Source: Paracyclopina nana
Taxonomy: Eukaryota > Arthropoda > Copepoda > Cyclopoida > Cyclopettidae
Assembly: GCA_019096065.1 (NCBI GenBank)
Contig: JAGUCH010000002.1
Location: 8,692,501-8,756,500 of the forward strand
Direction of reading: 5' to 3'
DNA: 64,000 nucleotides
In this document: positions 1 through 11,253 of the stretch, in pieces
How the letters are laid out: every line of letters begins with the position of its first letter
How positions within the stretch are numbered: position 1 is the first letter of the stretch
Program-made: the position numbers and the translations under genes
Notes under the pieces: model-generated
What the model saw: only the letters and a program-made list of their open reading frames with translations
Told to the model about the DNA's origin: nothing
Database searches by the model: none

Positions 1-127
1 ATTTCGCTCAACATTCACAAAAAGCAGCTACTTTGCTTGAAATGTTGAGCGTTTGCTTAGCTATTTTTACCTTAGCTTAGCTATTTTCACCTTAGCTTAG
101 CTTTTTCCGGCAATATGAGAACGGCCT
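1..127. mobile_element. MITE copy, truncated by the window edge
   Basis: The stretch matches most of the element at 24338-24505, including the right end TTCCGGCAATATGAGAACGG and internal CTTAGCTTAGCT steps. The left terminal repeat lies outside the window. It is non-coding and resembles a short MITE with TIRs of about 30 bp. Confidence 0.6.
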
Positions 128-611
128 AGACAGATTTTTATCACAGAGGTTAATGACCTTTCACGGTCACAGAAGAGACTTTTCCTGCAAAGTATTCGAA
201 TATAGGAGGAAGCAAATCAAAAATAAACAGGGTTGATTTCATCATAAACCCCACGATCAATTCGATTTATTGATCAATCTCTGCCAAAATCTGACCGCTG
301 CTGTTAATTCAATAGAAACAATGGAATCGCATAAGCAGCCATAGATGCAAATAAGCATTTCATACGCATATGACAGTGGTCAAATTCTCGGCTCTGCTTG
401 TAAAAGACACTAATTCGAAAAGACATCTAACTACATTGGCACTGCGATGAATGGTTTTGTTACTCATAGGCACTGCATTTTAATTTTTAAAAAGGCACCA
501 TTGTGTAAAGACACAAAAAATGTTTTTACCAAATTCAGATTGGTTAAAAAATATTTTGGATGCATTTATGCACACAAAAAATACACAATTTTTTTGAAAA
601 AAGATTAACGT

Positions 612-1221
612 GTGCACATTGACTTGGCAAAGGACCTAACCCAAACTACTTACAACACCCAAAAATTATATATTTTCTGAAAGCTTATGTCCCAAGGGTT
701 CATTTGGTGATAAAATAAAAATCCTGGCCTATAGCTTCCAATAACATAAAAATTTTAAAAACGTTTTGCGCAAAAACGGCTCAATTTTTGGGGATAGTTA
801 GCTTCAATGACCCCCACTAAAATTCAAAAATAAAACTTAAATTACTTCATAGTAAAATGGCTAGGATGGACAGAAACGGAGATATAGCTATGCTAAAAGT
901 TGATTACTGCCACCTTGATTAATTTTGCTTAATAAGTTTGGCAACAAATATCTCATTTTGGGTGCATTTTACAGACTTGCTTATGAAATAAGAAAAGTTA
1001 GATCTCCTTTTTTAAGAGGGGGTCACTGCTATTAATAATCTCAAAAAATAATAAACTGTAGGTGCTAGACGTTTTTGAAAATTTTATGTTATGGGAAGCC
1101 ATAGGCCAGGATTTTTAAATTGCTACCAAATGAACCCTAAGAACATAAGCTTTCAGAAAATGTATATTTTTTGGGTGTTGTAAAGAGTTTGGGTTAGGAC
1201 CTTCTTCAAGTCAATGTGTGT
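612..1221. mobile_element. Inverted-repeat element (family also at about 55923-56335)
   Basis: Two arms of about 140 bp face each other, at 612-755 and 1085-1221. The left arm begins CACATTGACTTGG and the right arm ends with its complement. Both contain the sequence around CCTAACCCAAACT and AGCTTATGT. The spacer is AT-rich and non-coding. A diverged relative lies near 55923-56335, which supports a dispersed family. No transposase is present, so this would be non-autonomous. The superfamily is not clear. Confidence 0.6.
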
Positions 1222-1575
1222 GGTGTTCATCTATTAAGGAAAGGACAATCCTTATCTTTAACGTCTTTTTCCTTTGGCGAAAAACTTCAGTACAGAGAGC
1301 TTAAGCTAAAAACTAAGAGTTGGTTATGATCCTTAAAAGCTGATTTTTTAGTTCCTACTAGTCTTAATGAGAAATAAAATTCCTAAGTACGAAAATGACG
1401 GAGTCTCGAAATCAAAAGTTTCTTTAAGATAAGGAAAGATGACGCGTAGATGAACACCACATTAAGTTGTGAGGATTGTTTGCTTAATAGAAAAACCGTT
1501 CTGTATAAATAAAGATGCGTTGTATGGTTCAAATGACTGAGATGATCAGCTTTGATGCCAAACTGCAAAAATAAT
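1213..1575. repeat. Imperfect inverted repeat next to the previous element
   Basis: TGTGGTGTTCATCTA near 1215 is mirrored by TAGATGAACACCACA near 1448. Further right, CTGTATAAATAAAGATGCG near 1500 resembles the terminal repeat of the Mutator-like element at 52375-53616. It is probably a degraded relative of that family. Nothing in it looks coding. Confidence 0.35.
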
Positions 1576-1611
1576 TCATACTATTTGGACCAAAAATGGC
1601 CCAAACGGTCT

Positions 1612-2712
1612 CAAGACTTTTGCCCCTAGCCGTTTACCCCTGATATGTTTGCCCCAGGCCGTTTGCCCCTGTAGACGTTTGCCCCTAAGATCTTTGTCCT
1701 TAGAGACAGTCACCCCCAAGACATTTGCCCTTTGGATTTTTGCCCCTATACAAGTTTGCCCCTTGGATTTTGCCCCTGAAGACACTTGCCCCTTAGATGT
1801 TAGCCCCTGGATATATTTGCCCCTTGGATTTTTGCCCCTTGGATTTTTGCCCCTTGGATTTTTGCCCCTTGGATTTTTGCCCCTTGGATTTTTGCCCCTT
1901 GGATTTTTGCCCCTTGGATTTTTGCCCCTTGGATTTTTGCCCCTTGGATTTTTGCCCCTAGGGATGTTGCCTCAGGCACTTTTGCCCCAAGTACCAGTAA
2001 AATTTTGGCCTTAGGAATTTTGCCCTGGGTTATTTTGCTCATGGGTTGCCACTGCACTGTTGACTCGAGTTGACAATATGTCCAATTTGAAATGAACTTT
2101 CAGCACCAATTGGACTATACAAATTCCTAAAATAAGTCATTTTAGGGATAAGATTATACATTGCCTCAATCCAATCAGCTTATTAAAAATTAATAAAACT
2201 ATTATTTGTAAAAGCAGAAAAAAATGATTGTTTTGGATAGGATAAGGTTAGGTTAGTTTAGGATTCCGGTTAAAGAAGGTTTTGTTATGTAAAATTATTA
2301 TAAAATGCAAATTATCATGAAATAATGAAGTGAAAATAATGTGGGCAACCATCTTGGAGGCAAAAGTTCAAGGGGCAAAAGTTCAAGGGGCAAAAGTCCA
2401 AGGGGCAAAAGTCCTAGGGGCAAAAGTCCTAGGGGCAAAAGTCCTAGGGGCAAAAGTCCTAGGGGCAAAAGTCCTAGGGGCAAAAGTCCTAGGGGCAAAA
2501 GTACAAGGGGCAAAAGTACAAGGGGAAAATATATCCAGGGGCAAACATCTAAGGGGCAAGCGTCTTCAGGGGCAAAAATCCCAGGGGCAAACATTTCTAG
2601 GGGCAAATGTGTCTAAGGGAAAATGTCTTGGGGGCAAAAGTCTTTAGGGGCAAAAATCTTAGGGGCAAACATGCTAGGGGTAAATGGCTAGGGGCAAACA
2701 GCTAGGGGCAAA
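1612..2712. repeat. Foldback block A: convergent 15-bp satellite arrays
   Basis: The left arm (about 1612-2056) holds 15-bp units of the type TTGGATTTTTGCCCC, about ten of them nearly identical at 1815-1965. The right arm (about 2338-2712) holds the reverse complement of a sister unit, TAGGACTTTTGCCCC. The outer, degenerate units match between arms in the same order (for example GAAGACRCTTGCCCCTTAGA next to TGGATATATTT). The arms therefore descend from one ancestral inverted repeat, and their inner units were amplified separately. The unit length is a multiple of three, so both strands carry long repetitive open frames that are not genes. Confidence 0.8.
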
Positions 2713-3366
2713 GTGCATAGTCAAGAGACGTAACTTGACTTTTTAGCATAGTCAGGTCACAGCTAGCTCGCGCGCTCAGCTCGACCTGACTTAACTGGTT
2801 TACCGCACTGCACTATGCTGATATCCCGTGTTGGAACCGGGCTTACATGTATATATTGACCCTACAAAAGCAAACTTACATTGATAATATGTGCATTTTT
2901 GAAAACCAAAATAGCATAGCTACACTATTGACTTTGCTTTGGTTTATCAACTTTGATGAATTGAATGCATTGATGGCTAAAGGCCTCTTCCTAAAGTATG
3001 GCATAAAATCAATGTCTGGCCTGGCTGCTTTTCGGGGAGGCATTTCTGCTGAATGCTGAGACACAAGAAGTACTTATGACGCCCCCCACAACGATCAAAT
3101 ACATTCAGAGATGGGTGCCTTTTTAAAAAGAGGAGTGCCCAATATTTATAATGCCTTTTCGGTAATTGTCGAACTACTAATTATTGGTCAATTTCAGATT
3201 CTGATCCGAAACAATGTAGCACCCACTTAAACTTATATTTTGGATTTTTGCATATGCCACTGTAAACTACTTCAGTTGAGGAAAACTTTTATTTCAATTT
3301 TTAGAGTAGCATTTGTGACTGGCATTGTTTTTTCCATATTAATTGACCCATTACGCTACTTTTTAG
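2713..3366. other. Intergenic stretch upstream of the THSD1-like gene
   Basis: I see no convincing exon here. A signal-peptide exon for the THSD1-like gene would be expected here or further upstream, but no ATG-plus-hydrophobic segment with a donor in the right phase stood out. Pyrimidine-rich sequence ending in TTTTTAG at 3361-3366 is the acceptor of the first recognised exon. Confidence 0.4.
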
Positions 3367-6300
3367 TTTACCAATACCTCTTGGAGTGACCAGAGGTAGT
3401 GTCGTATTCCCCTGTGGCACTATCCAGAGAGCAGGCCCTCATCGTGCACTCTTAACAATTGATGGGCAAAACGAGGCCGAGAGTCCAGTTTTACAAGTTG
3501 GATGGCCTTTGGTCAGCATTCAAGTACCTGTGTCCCTTGAGACCTACTCGTCCGACGTGGACATTACAATTGCCCTCACGTCTACAATTTGCACGCCAAT
3601 TATGGGAGAAACTAGCGGCAAGAATAACCAGCAGCAGCAGCAGCAACAACACCCCAAGTATTATCGAATCAATCATTCAGTAATGGCATGCCTTCAACCC
3701 TTGCTTTCACGTGCATTGCAGCAGCGTGACTGCCAAACTGGCCGACAAGCTCTTCAATGCTTCGTTGGTACTTGTGGAGTGCTCCAAATCATTAGATTAC
3801 GAAGGCAGCTGCCAAATGCCTTCAAATGAACATGACCAGAGGATATGGAAGACTGCTGAAGTACAACACTTTTTGTACGAAAAGTGGTCCTTTTCGGTGC
3901 GGTTCAACTGCTCCGTGTGGGGACAGGTAAGCATGCAAAAAAAAGTTTTCTGCTGGCTGTCATTCATGGTTCATAAGCTTGCTTTCCCTATTGCTTTATA
4001 GTGCTAGCAATTAGAAAGTAGGCTTGTTTGGGCCCCCTTGATTATTATCGTGGCTGCTCATTTCAGGAGGGGACTTTCCGCGTGTTCTTCGCAACAGATC
4101 TCACCCATGCAGCCGTCATTGGAGTGAGCAGACCCATCGTTGTGAGGCAGAACAGAGAGTACAAATTGGACAGCTACTTTAGCACCGTCTTTCCCTGCCA
4201 TGAAGATGACGTAAAGCCTCTCACCGTTCGTAGACCCCAGTGTGCAGGGGAAGATGACAAAGTGCGTGTCTTCAGCCAAGGTATCAAAGAGTTGTTTTTT
4301 ATTTGCATTTACCATGATTGGCTTCTGTCATGAAAAGGTCATCGGATTGTCAACGGCAATTTCCTGCCAACGCAGGACCACTACCTCGGCGAGGTGCGAA
4401 TGAATAGAGAAGATGACAACATTGCCATTTTCCCGTGTGAAATGTTCAAGAGAGCCGACGAGGAGACCACCAAGTTTTGCTTCCACTACATATCACACAG
4501 CATAATTGGCACCACCAACATGATGGCCCAATTTTGCGTGGCTGCGCAAGAAAAAGGTATATATAGCACACGAAGGCCTCCAAATGACAGGCTCATAATC
4601 TTTTACTGCAGCAGCCATAATAAACCTTTCTGCAATTTGTTGTAATTTCTACGTAGACCTCGGCCTCACACAGGCATTATGGGCCCAGTGGAGCGAGTGG
4701 AGTGAGTGCAGGCCTGTGTCCAAATGCCAGCCGAATGGAATGAAGTCCCGGCACCGATTTTGTGACAGACTCCTCGGCGGGAGAAGGACCCAATTGCCAT
4801 GTCAGGTAGGCCCAGCAATTTCAAGCTACGTAATAGTTTGGCCAGAAAAATCCTAATCATCATTAGGGAAAGCCGGTGGAGTATCAGGCCTGCCAAGGCC
4901 AATTTCTTTGTACTGATAGCGAGCAGTCAAAGGAGGCTCATAAAGACCTAATGATCACATGGCGACCTTTGTCAACTGTTGAGGCCACCTCACCATGTGC
5001 ATGTGGCTGCATTTATGTTGTGAGCAACAAAAGACCGGTCGAGATTACTTCTGGGGAAAGCTGCCCTTCACTACCGATAACTTGGACCATTCAGGTACCC
5101 TTTTGTTATTTTTGGCATACTGCTTCAGCAACATATAATTATAGGCTAGTGGGAAAAAGTATGTGGAATTGAGGCTGCTAGGAGTGAATTTTAGCTGCGA
5201 CAACTCCATCATGAATGTGCGAAAAAAGCAGGGAAACGAGGTCATCCTCGTGTACCAAACTGAGGAGGACGTGTCAAATAGCAGTCACAGCCTCTTGGAC
5301 GTCAGCTCGACCGAGGCCATCTATTTGCAATTTCACGCTCCTCGTCGATCTTGTCGCATCAATATCCAAACGATGACCTACTCTCGAGGTAATGCTAGCC
5401 CATTTACATGCTCGCTACATACGTGTACATCTCCGTCTTTTTACAGCAGAAGCTTGGAACAAGACAGCAGATACGACAGATGCAGGGACACCATCAAGCA
5501 AAGTGCCTTTTACGGAGCACCTCCCTGCTGTGATAATAGCTTTGGCAGCCTTCCTCATCACCTCACTTGTTTGCGGGGCCTGCGTCATTTGCCAGTTCGA
5601 ATACAGGCGCAAAAAATACGTGGCCTGGAAAAGCCAGCCGAGCTCGCGATGTTCCACGCCTTCGAGAATTGAGTGCAAATATGAGGAGCTTCATACTTCC
5701 ACCGAGGACCTTTATACTCCTGGGCCTCGTGAAAGAAAGCAGAAACTAATCAAGGCAAAACTCAAAGCTGCTTCCACTCTCCTTAGAGGCCACTTTTCAA
5801 AGCACCGAGGCCAAAATTTAAGGCTCCTGCATAAAAGATCCTTTTCGGCCTCGCCCCTTACGATGTGGCCTTCGGATGGCGTGGCCTCGCCTCATTCGGC
5901 GAGCCGAAAAGTTACGGGGAGCCTTGTCAAAACAGCACTCAAGGCCAAGAGTCGAAGGTACAAACAAGGCCGCTTTCGGCCTCTGAACAGGCCTCGAACT
6001 CCAAGGCCAACGCCCTTGACTCATAAACGACATTCGAGGAGCCTGTCCGACATTGTCAGTTTACTATCACTTAACTGCCACATGAAAACTAATAGCTTCT
6101 CGGAAGACCTCAATGGAAGCACCACAACAATTCAGCCAAACATGAACTCGGACCAAACAAGCTGCTCCGAGCTGAGCAGCTACTGCACAAGGAAAAGTCC
6201 CAGCAAAGTCAGACAGTTGAGCGGGTCAACAATAAAGTCGAGAGTTAGGGTGGCAAGAGGAGCTTCCACCATTTCGTTGGCCACCTTGAAAGCAGCCACT

Positions 6301-6741
6301 TCATTGTCAGAGTTCTCTGAGCACTCCTACCAATCTGGAGACCCGGAGTTGGAGTTTGATCTGTACGACTGCGACCTGAACAACGTGTCTGCTCTGCCAG
6401 GATCAATGTTTGCCCACACTGTTTACTATGATGTGACTCCCACAGGTACCGAAGACTTTGAGCTCACTGAACTGTTTCCCATGCTGAGGGCTGATTCGGG
6501 CTCAAACTCACGAAAAATGAGTAGCAACGCAAAGCCAATGATTGACAGCCTCACTAGTGACCTGGCCGCCTCTGTAACAAGTGAGGACTTGACAGAGAGG
6601 AAAGGCTTCAATGATCTAGAAATGAGTGATGACGAATCTGCAGATTTGCACGAGACCGACAACTTAATAGCCAAAAGGAATAGGCCGCAAGCTTTGCACA
6701 CCCTTACGCTCATTGATGACATCTCTTATGCTGACGACTGA
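3367..6741 (+). CDS. THSD1-like single-pass membrane protein with TSP1 repeat (5' end missing)
   Basis: Eight exons join in frame: 3367-3657, 3722-3926, 4067-4280, 4338-4556, 4657-4805, 4867-5094, 5145-5388 and 5447-6741. The ectodomain has repeated modules with a hydrophobic-F-P-C motif (VVFPC, TVFPC, AIFPC). It then has a thrombospondin type-1 repeat in exon 4657-4805 (WSEWSEC followed by CQPNG and RHRFC). A Cys-containing beta-rich segment follows. One transmembrane helix is encoded near 5520-5590 (VIIALAAFLITSLVCGACVI), then a basic, Ser-rich cytoplasmic tail of about 380 residues. This order matches vertebrate THSD1, a cell-surface adhesion protein. A Gln run from CAG/CAA codons lies at the end of the first exon. 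The signal-peptide exon was not found. Orthology is inferred; the domain order is seen. Confidence 0.72.
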
Positions 6742-6742
6742 A

Positions 6743-6748
6743 AATAAA
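6743..6748 (+). terminator. Poly(A) signal AATAAA
   Basis: The hexamer begins one base after the TGA stop of the THSD1-like gene, so the 3' UTR may be extremely short. Confidence 0.5.
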
Positions 6749-7214
6749 TTGTTTCAGCTCTAAGCGCCTACCTCTAGCGATGAATATAGGGCGCAATTGA
6801 TACCTGATCATTATCATGACTGATTGAAAATGGCATACGACACAGCTGCACTCTTTGCTCTGCAACACGGTAAATTGATTAGAAGGTGCAATGGAGGCAT
6901 GATATTAGCTACCAGTGAATCTGATGATAATGGATGCTTGCTCCCCTCTTGCGGTAAAATAAGAAAGGCACTACTTTGTTCTATGAGTGTTTTTCCGTGC
7001 ATTATCAATGTTTTCCTACCCAAGCCTCCCCCGAAAGTTTTGACAAAGCTTGAGGAAAACCATGATAAATATGAAGCAGCAACAAAAATACTCAGATATT
7101 TCACAGGGACCATCCAAATGATTAGCAAATAACCTCTCATAAACTCGATATAAAAGCAATATTCAAGATGTTCTTGTGATACATTATACAATAAATGTAC
7201 CACCTGAATCTTTG
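6749..7214. other. Intergenic, no supported gene
   Basis: An open frame from ATG 6830 to 7132 (100 residues) shows no recognisable domain. It could be chance or 3' flank of the THSD1-like gene. An AATAAA lies near 7190. Confidence 0.3.
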
Positions 7215-8445
7215 TGCTCACCATGACTTATTGTCCCACCATGACTTTTGTCCCACCATTACTTCTGTCCCTCCATGAATTCTGCACTACCATATTATTT
7301 CTCAAAATGACTTATGTCCAACCATGACTTATGGTCCCACCATGGTATTTTGACATGAATTCTCTGCCAACGGTAATTGAATGTATCACGGTGGATTTTT
7401 GTCCCACCATGAATTTTTGGCTCACAGTATGATATCTCATTGACTTTTTGTCCCACCTATACTTGTGTCCCACTCTCAATTTTTGGCCCACCATGATTTC
7501 AACTTGATTTTTCCCCACCTTGCTTTGTGTCCCATCATGATTTTTTTATCTTTCCTTTTTCAATGTCTCACCTGGAATTTTTGTCCCATCATGAATGTTT
7601 GACCAACCATGACTTTTTGTCCCACCTTACTTTGTGTCACACCAATAATTTTTTACCGCCATGAATTCACTTTTGGCCATTATGATTTCTCCTTGGCTTG
7701 TTGTCACACCTAAGTTAGTGTCTCACCAAACATTTTGACCCAACATGAATTTAGCTTACGTTTTTGCCTCACCTACACAAAAATGATAATTTGACAAATA
7801 TTAAAATATGTAAAGTGAGGCTTAGTGAGCATGGTGATGAAGTCATGGTGGGACATCATTTACAGAGAAGAGAAAAGAAATGTTGCAATGAAAAGTCATG
7901 GTGAGATAAAATTGAAGGTGGAACATACAGCAATAGTAAAACACAAAATATGGTGACTCACGTTTTATGGTGGAGCAATTTCACTGAAAAATCATGGTGG
8001 GACCAAATTGATTGTGGGACAAGAAGTATTGATGGGGCCATATTCATGGTGGGACACAAAATAGGGTGAAAGATATAGTTTGGTGGCACAAAGTCACTGA
8101 AAAATCATGGTGGGAGCAAATTGAAGGTGGGACAAATAGTAATGGTTGGGCCCATTGTCATGGAGGGACACAAAACATGGCATGATGACACAATTTGATA
8201 GAACTAAGTCACATAAAAATCATAATGGGACAAAAAGTAAAGGTGAGACGCTAAATGTGGTTGGATGCTAAATATATTGGGAGACAAAATGTGGACCCAG
8301 AATAAGGCGAGACAAAGTAATGGAAAATTGTAGAGGGAGATTTAGCAGTTGCATGAAAAGTGATATGATGGGACAAAAATTCAAAGTGGGAGGAGCATTC
8401 ATGGTGGTACAGTCACTAAAATATATATATTGGTGGGACAGAAAA
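7215..8445. repeat. Foldback block B: convergent TCCCACCATGA repeats
   Basis: From about 7215 to 7770 the motif GTCCCACCATGACTTTT recurs at roughly 15-35 bp spacing with heavy drift. From about 7840 to 8445 the reverse complement, AAAGTCATGGTGGGAC, recurs in the same manner. The two halves could fold into an imperfect hairpin of about 600 bp per arm. No protein is encoded. The architecture matches block A but the unit is unrelated. Confidence 0.7.
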
Positions 8446-8524
8446 AGAGTTGGTGTGCCTTGGGAATGTTCGGACAATAAGTCACAGAAGGACTTGAAGG
8501 CCTTGCTGTTTGAAATATACAAAT

Positions 8525-9980
8525 TTAGGGGCAAGCAGGGGCAAGCAAGAACAAGCAAGGGAAGCAACCTCAATACAATATGGAATTAACATTTTAAGAT
8601 GGTTTCTTTCATCAAAATTCAACCCAAGTGTCTGCTTGCCCAAGTAGATATAATGCAATGCCAAAGCTGACCTTTTCGGCCTTCAGAACCTTCTTTGGCT
8701 CTGTTTCATACCCCTGACAGAGCAGTTTGGGTCAAAAAGCCACCCCAACTGTCTGCTTGCCCCAGGGTCAAGCTATCTGTGTTAGGCGATTGTACTAATA
8801 AAATGCCAATTTGACAATGGCTCTGTCTCAGACCCTTGACAGAGCCGCTTCTGTCAAAAGTCACCCCAAATGTCTGCTTGCCCCAGGGTCAAGTTATCTG
8901 TGTTATGCGATAGTACTAAAAAAGGCTAATTTGACAAGCATCCCCCAAGGCCACTTTGTTGGCCTTGGTGGCTTTCTATGTATATGCCCAAGGTGGGGCA
9001 AGCAGGGGGGGTATGACCACTAATGCACCTGAATTTATCAAATATCAAGTCAGTGATGGCTTTGAAGTCAACAAAGGCCAACAAAGTGGCCTTGGAGGGA
9101 TGCTTGTCAAATTAGCCTTTTACTAGTACTATTGCGTAACACAGATAACATGACCCTGGGGCAAGCACACACTTGGGGTGGCTTTTTGACCCAAACAGCT
9201 CTGTCAGGGGTCTGAGACAGAGCCAAAGAAGGTTCTGAAGGCCGAAAAGGCCAGCTTTGGCATTGCAATACATCTGCTTGCCCCAACATGGCCAAAAACT
9301 GACATGGTGGGGCAAGCAGCCAAAAGGGGGGAGGTATGACCCCAAATGCACCTGAATTTATTAAATGTCAAGTCAGTGATGGCTTTGCAGTCCATAAAGG
9401 CCAACAAAGTGGCCTTGGAGGGATGCTTGTCAAATTAGCCTTTTATTAGTACTATTGCGTAACGCAGATAACTTAACCCTGGAGCAAGCAGACAGTTGGG
9501 GTGGCTTTTTGACCCAAACTGCTCTGTCAGGGGTCTGAGACAGAGCCAAAGAAGGTTCTGAAGGCCGAAAAGGTCAGTTTTGGCATTGCATTATATCTAC
9601 TTGGGCAAGCAGACACTTGGGTTGAATTTTGATGAAAGAAACCATCTTAAAATGTTAATTCCATATTGCATTGAGGTTGCTTCCCTTGCTTGTTCTTGCT
9701 TGCCCCTGCTTGCCCTTGCTTGCCCTTGCTTGCCCTAGCTTGTCCTTGCTAAAGACTGAAAAGGCCAGCTTTGGCATTGCTTTTTAACAGCATGGTCTGT
9801 ATTTCACCATGGGATAAGCACAACAGTGAGTGGTTGCACTTTTGATCAAAAACTACCATTAAATGCTTTATTTGTGCTCTTTTATGGCTGCTTGCCCTTG
9901 CTTGCTCTTGCTTGCCTTTGTTTGCCCTTGCTTGCCCCTGCTTGCCTCCGCTTGCCCCTGCTTTCCCAATTTAGACACAC
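8525..9980. repeat. Foldback block C: long inverted repeat with GCTTGCCCCT termini
   Basis: The left arm starts with GGGGCAAGCA repeats (8528-8560) and runs through unique sequence to about 8965. The same sequence returns in reverse complement at 9390-9720, ending in CTTGCTTGCCCCTGCTTGCC units. A further CTTGCCC array lies at 9885-9965. Within it, about 325 bp are tandemly duplicated (about 8985-9310 and 9310-9640). The left arm also carries an internal partial duplication (8670-8815 and 8816-8960). Arm identity looks high, so this is younger than block B. No gene is seen. Confidence 0.75.
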
Positions 9981-10299
9981 CGCAGAATAGTGACTATGCC
10001 ATAAAAGATTTAGCAAAGTTATAAAAGCAAAAGTTTAACTATCCGAATCAGCTCTTTTATGTTTTTGGGGATATTATAATACTTTATGGCCCAGGAAACA
10101 AGAGGGATTCTTAAAAAGTAACTTTATGTTGTGGATACTTCATGTAGTTTTGGGATTCGAAAATGCTTACCTTAACCCTACTGTACGTAATGGCATTTTT
10201 GGAGTGTCCAGAAAAAAAGGCAACTTCATGACACGAAGAATAATGTCTACGAGAGACCACTCAGACCAGCAAATCACCATGTCACCAAAGTCAAGATGA

Positions 10300-10690
10300 T
10301 CTATAATATAAGGTGACATACTAGCTGAGCTTCACTTCTATGAGCTGTCGGACTATACTGTGGTACCCCATCTGACGAAAAAAAAATTGAACACTGTGAA
10401 TTTTATCAATATTAACAATTTCATTTTTTGCCAGAGTTTCACAGAAAACGCCAAAATAGAGAGCTTTTGAGAAGTAAAAAAAAACTAGCAACACTAACTT
10501 CAAAACAAAACAGTTTCAGCAAAAATTAGCCACATTGGATTTAAAGGAGTAGATGAGAAAAGTAGCAAAGATGCTGATAGTAGCCCTTCCTGTTTTTAAA
10601 GCCTGGGCTGGAAAATTCAATGTTATTGAAGTTAAAGTTGATTATATTATAAATTGATAATCATATCCAAGCTAAAAATGCATTTTAAAA
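10300..10690. repeat. Dispersed repeat, copy 1 (copy 2 at 55418-55705)
   Basis: About 350 bp, starting near GATGATCTATAAT and including AAAGGAGTAGATGAGAAAAG and GTAGCCCTTCCTGTTTTTAA, recur in the same orientation at 55418-55705. Identity is roughly 85 percent by eye. It is AT-rich, non-coding and without obvious terminal repeats. Confidence 0.6.
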
Positions 10691-11253
10691 TGAAAAATTC
10701 TTAGGGAATAATATTAGAAATCATTAGCTCCAGCATCTGCATTACTTTCTACTTTTGTTCCCTCATTTAGTGATAGCAGCGCCGCCGCAGTTATGACGAA
10801 CAGATTTCGTGATTTTATGTCTTTTTGTTCCGTCAAGAATAGCCTTGCGAGATGGGGCTGACCAAAGTAACATTTTTTTGTGCACAACTAACTCTGTAAC
10901 TCACGAAGCGAAACAGACTCGTTTGGATGTGTCCTTTTGAGTTGTTCTGTGTTACGATGTGACAAATTTTGGTCACAACATAGCCGTATTCGTCGATTTT
11001 TTGGTCACTTTGTGACAAAAGACCCTAGAGGATCAAACCCCAAATCATCTTTCGCCGGTCAAGCAACCCAAGCTGGGCCGTTCGCAATTTTGGTAAGTGC
11101 GCGTGACTCGTAAATAAGTAAGCCGTGAAGTCAGCTGATTCATAATTTAAATTTCCCGCTAAGCTGCACGTCGCAAGTCGCAACTTGCTTCAAAGTCAAC
11201 ACAAAAGCTCAGAAAGTTGGTCTCACTTCGATTGAGCTAATTGCAACTGCAAA
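10691..11253 (+). promoter_or_regulatory. Upstream region and possible 5' leader of the NSMCE2 cluster
   Basis: A strong splice-donor-like sequence, TTTTGGTAAGTGCG, has its GT at 11093-11094, about 160 nt before the NSMCE2 ATG. It could be a 5' UTR exon. Part of 10830-11030 (GTGACAAATTTTGGTCAC) resembles inverted sequence near 24720-24790, so the proximal promoter is partly repeat-derived. Confidence 0.35.

Noticed and set aside
1800-2530. Possible CRISPR-like regular array
   Set aside because: Units are 15 bp with no unique spacers and the genome is animal; these are tandem repeats.
1649-2647. Open frames with pentapeptide repeats (LGFLP, GAKIQ, GAKVL) on both strands
   Set aside because: They are a direct result of a 15-bp satellite unit lacking stops. 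Open frames occur on both strands, and no promoter, splice context or non-repeat protein sequence supports a gene.
2760-2845. tRNA-like T-loop sequence near GTTGGAACCGGGC
   Set aside because: I could not fold an acceptor stem, D arm and anticodon arm around it.
6830-7132. 100-residue open frame after the THSD1-like gene
   Set aside because: No domain, no splice context, and a low-complexity composition; probably chance.
8268-9407. Several 60-100 residue open frames in block C
   Set aside because: They fall in inverted-repeat DNA and mirror each other on opposite strands, as expected of repeats rather than genes.
11085-11110. Spliced-leader RNA gene
   Set aside because: A donor is present, but no compact SL RNA with an Sm-type site and stem-loops could be recognised.
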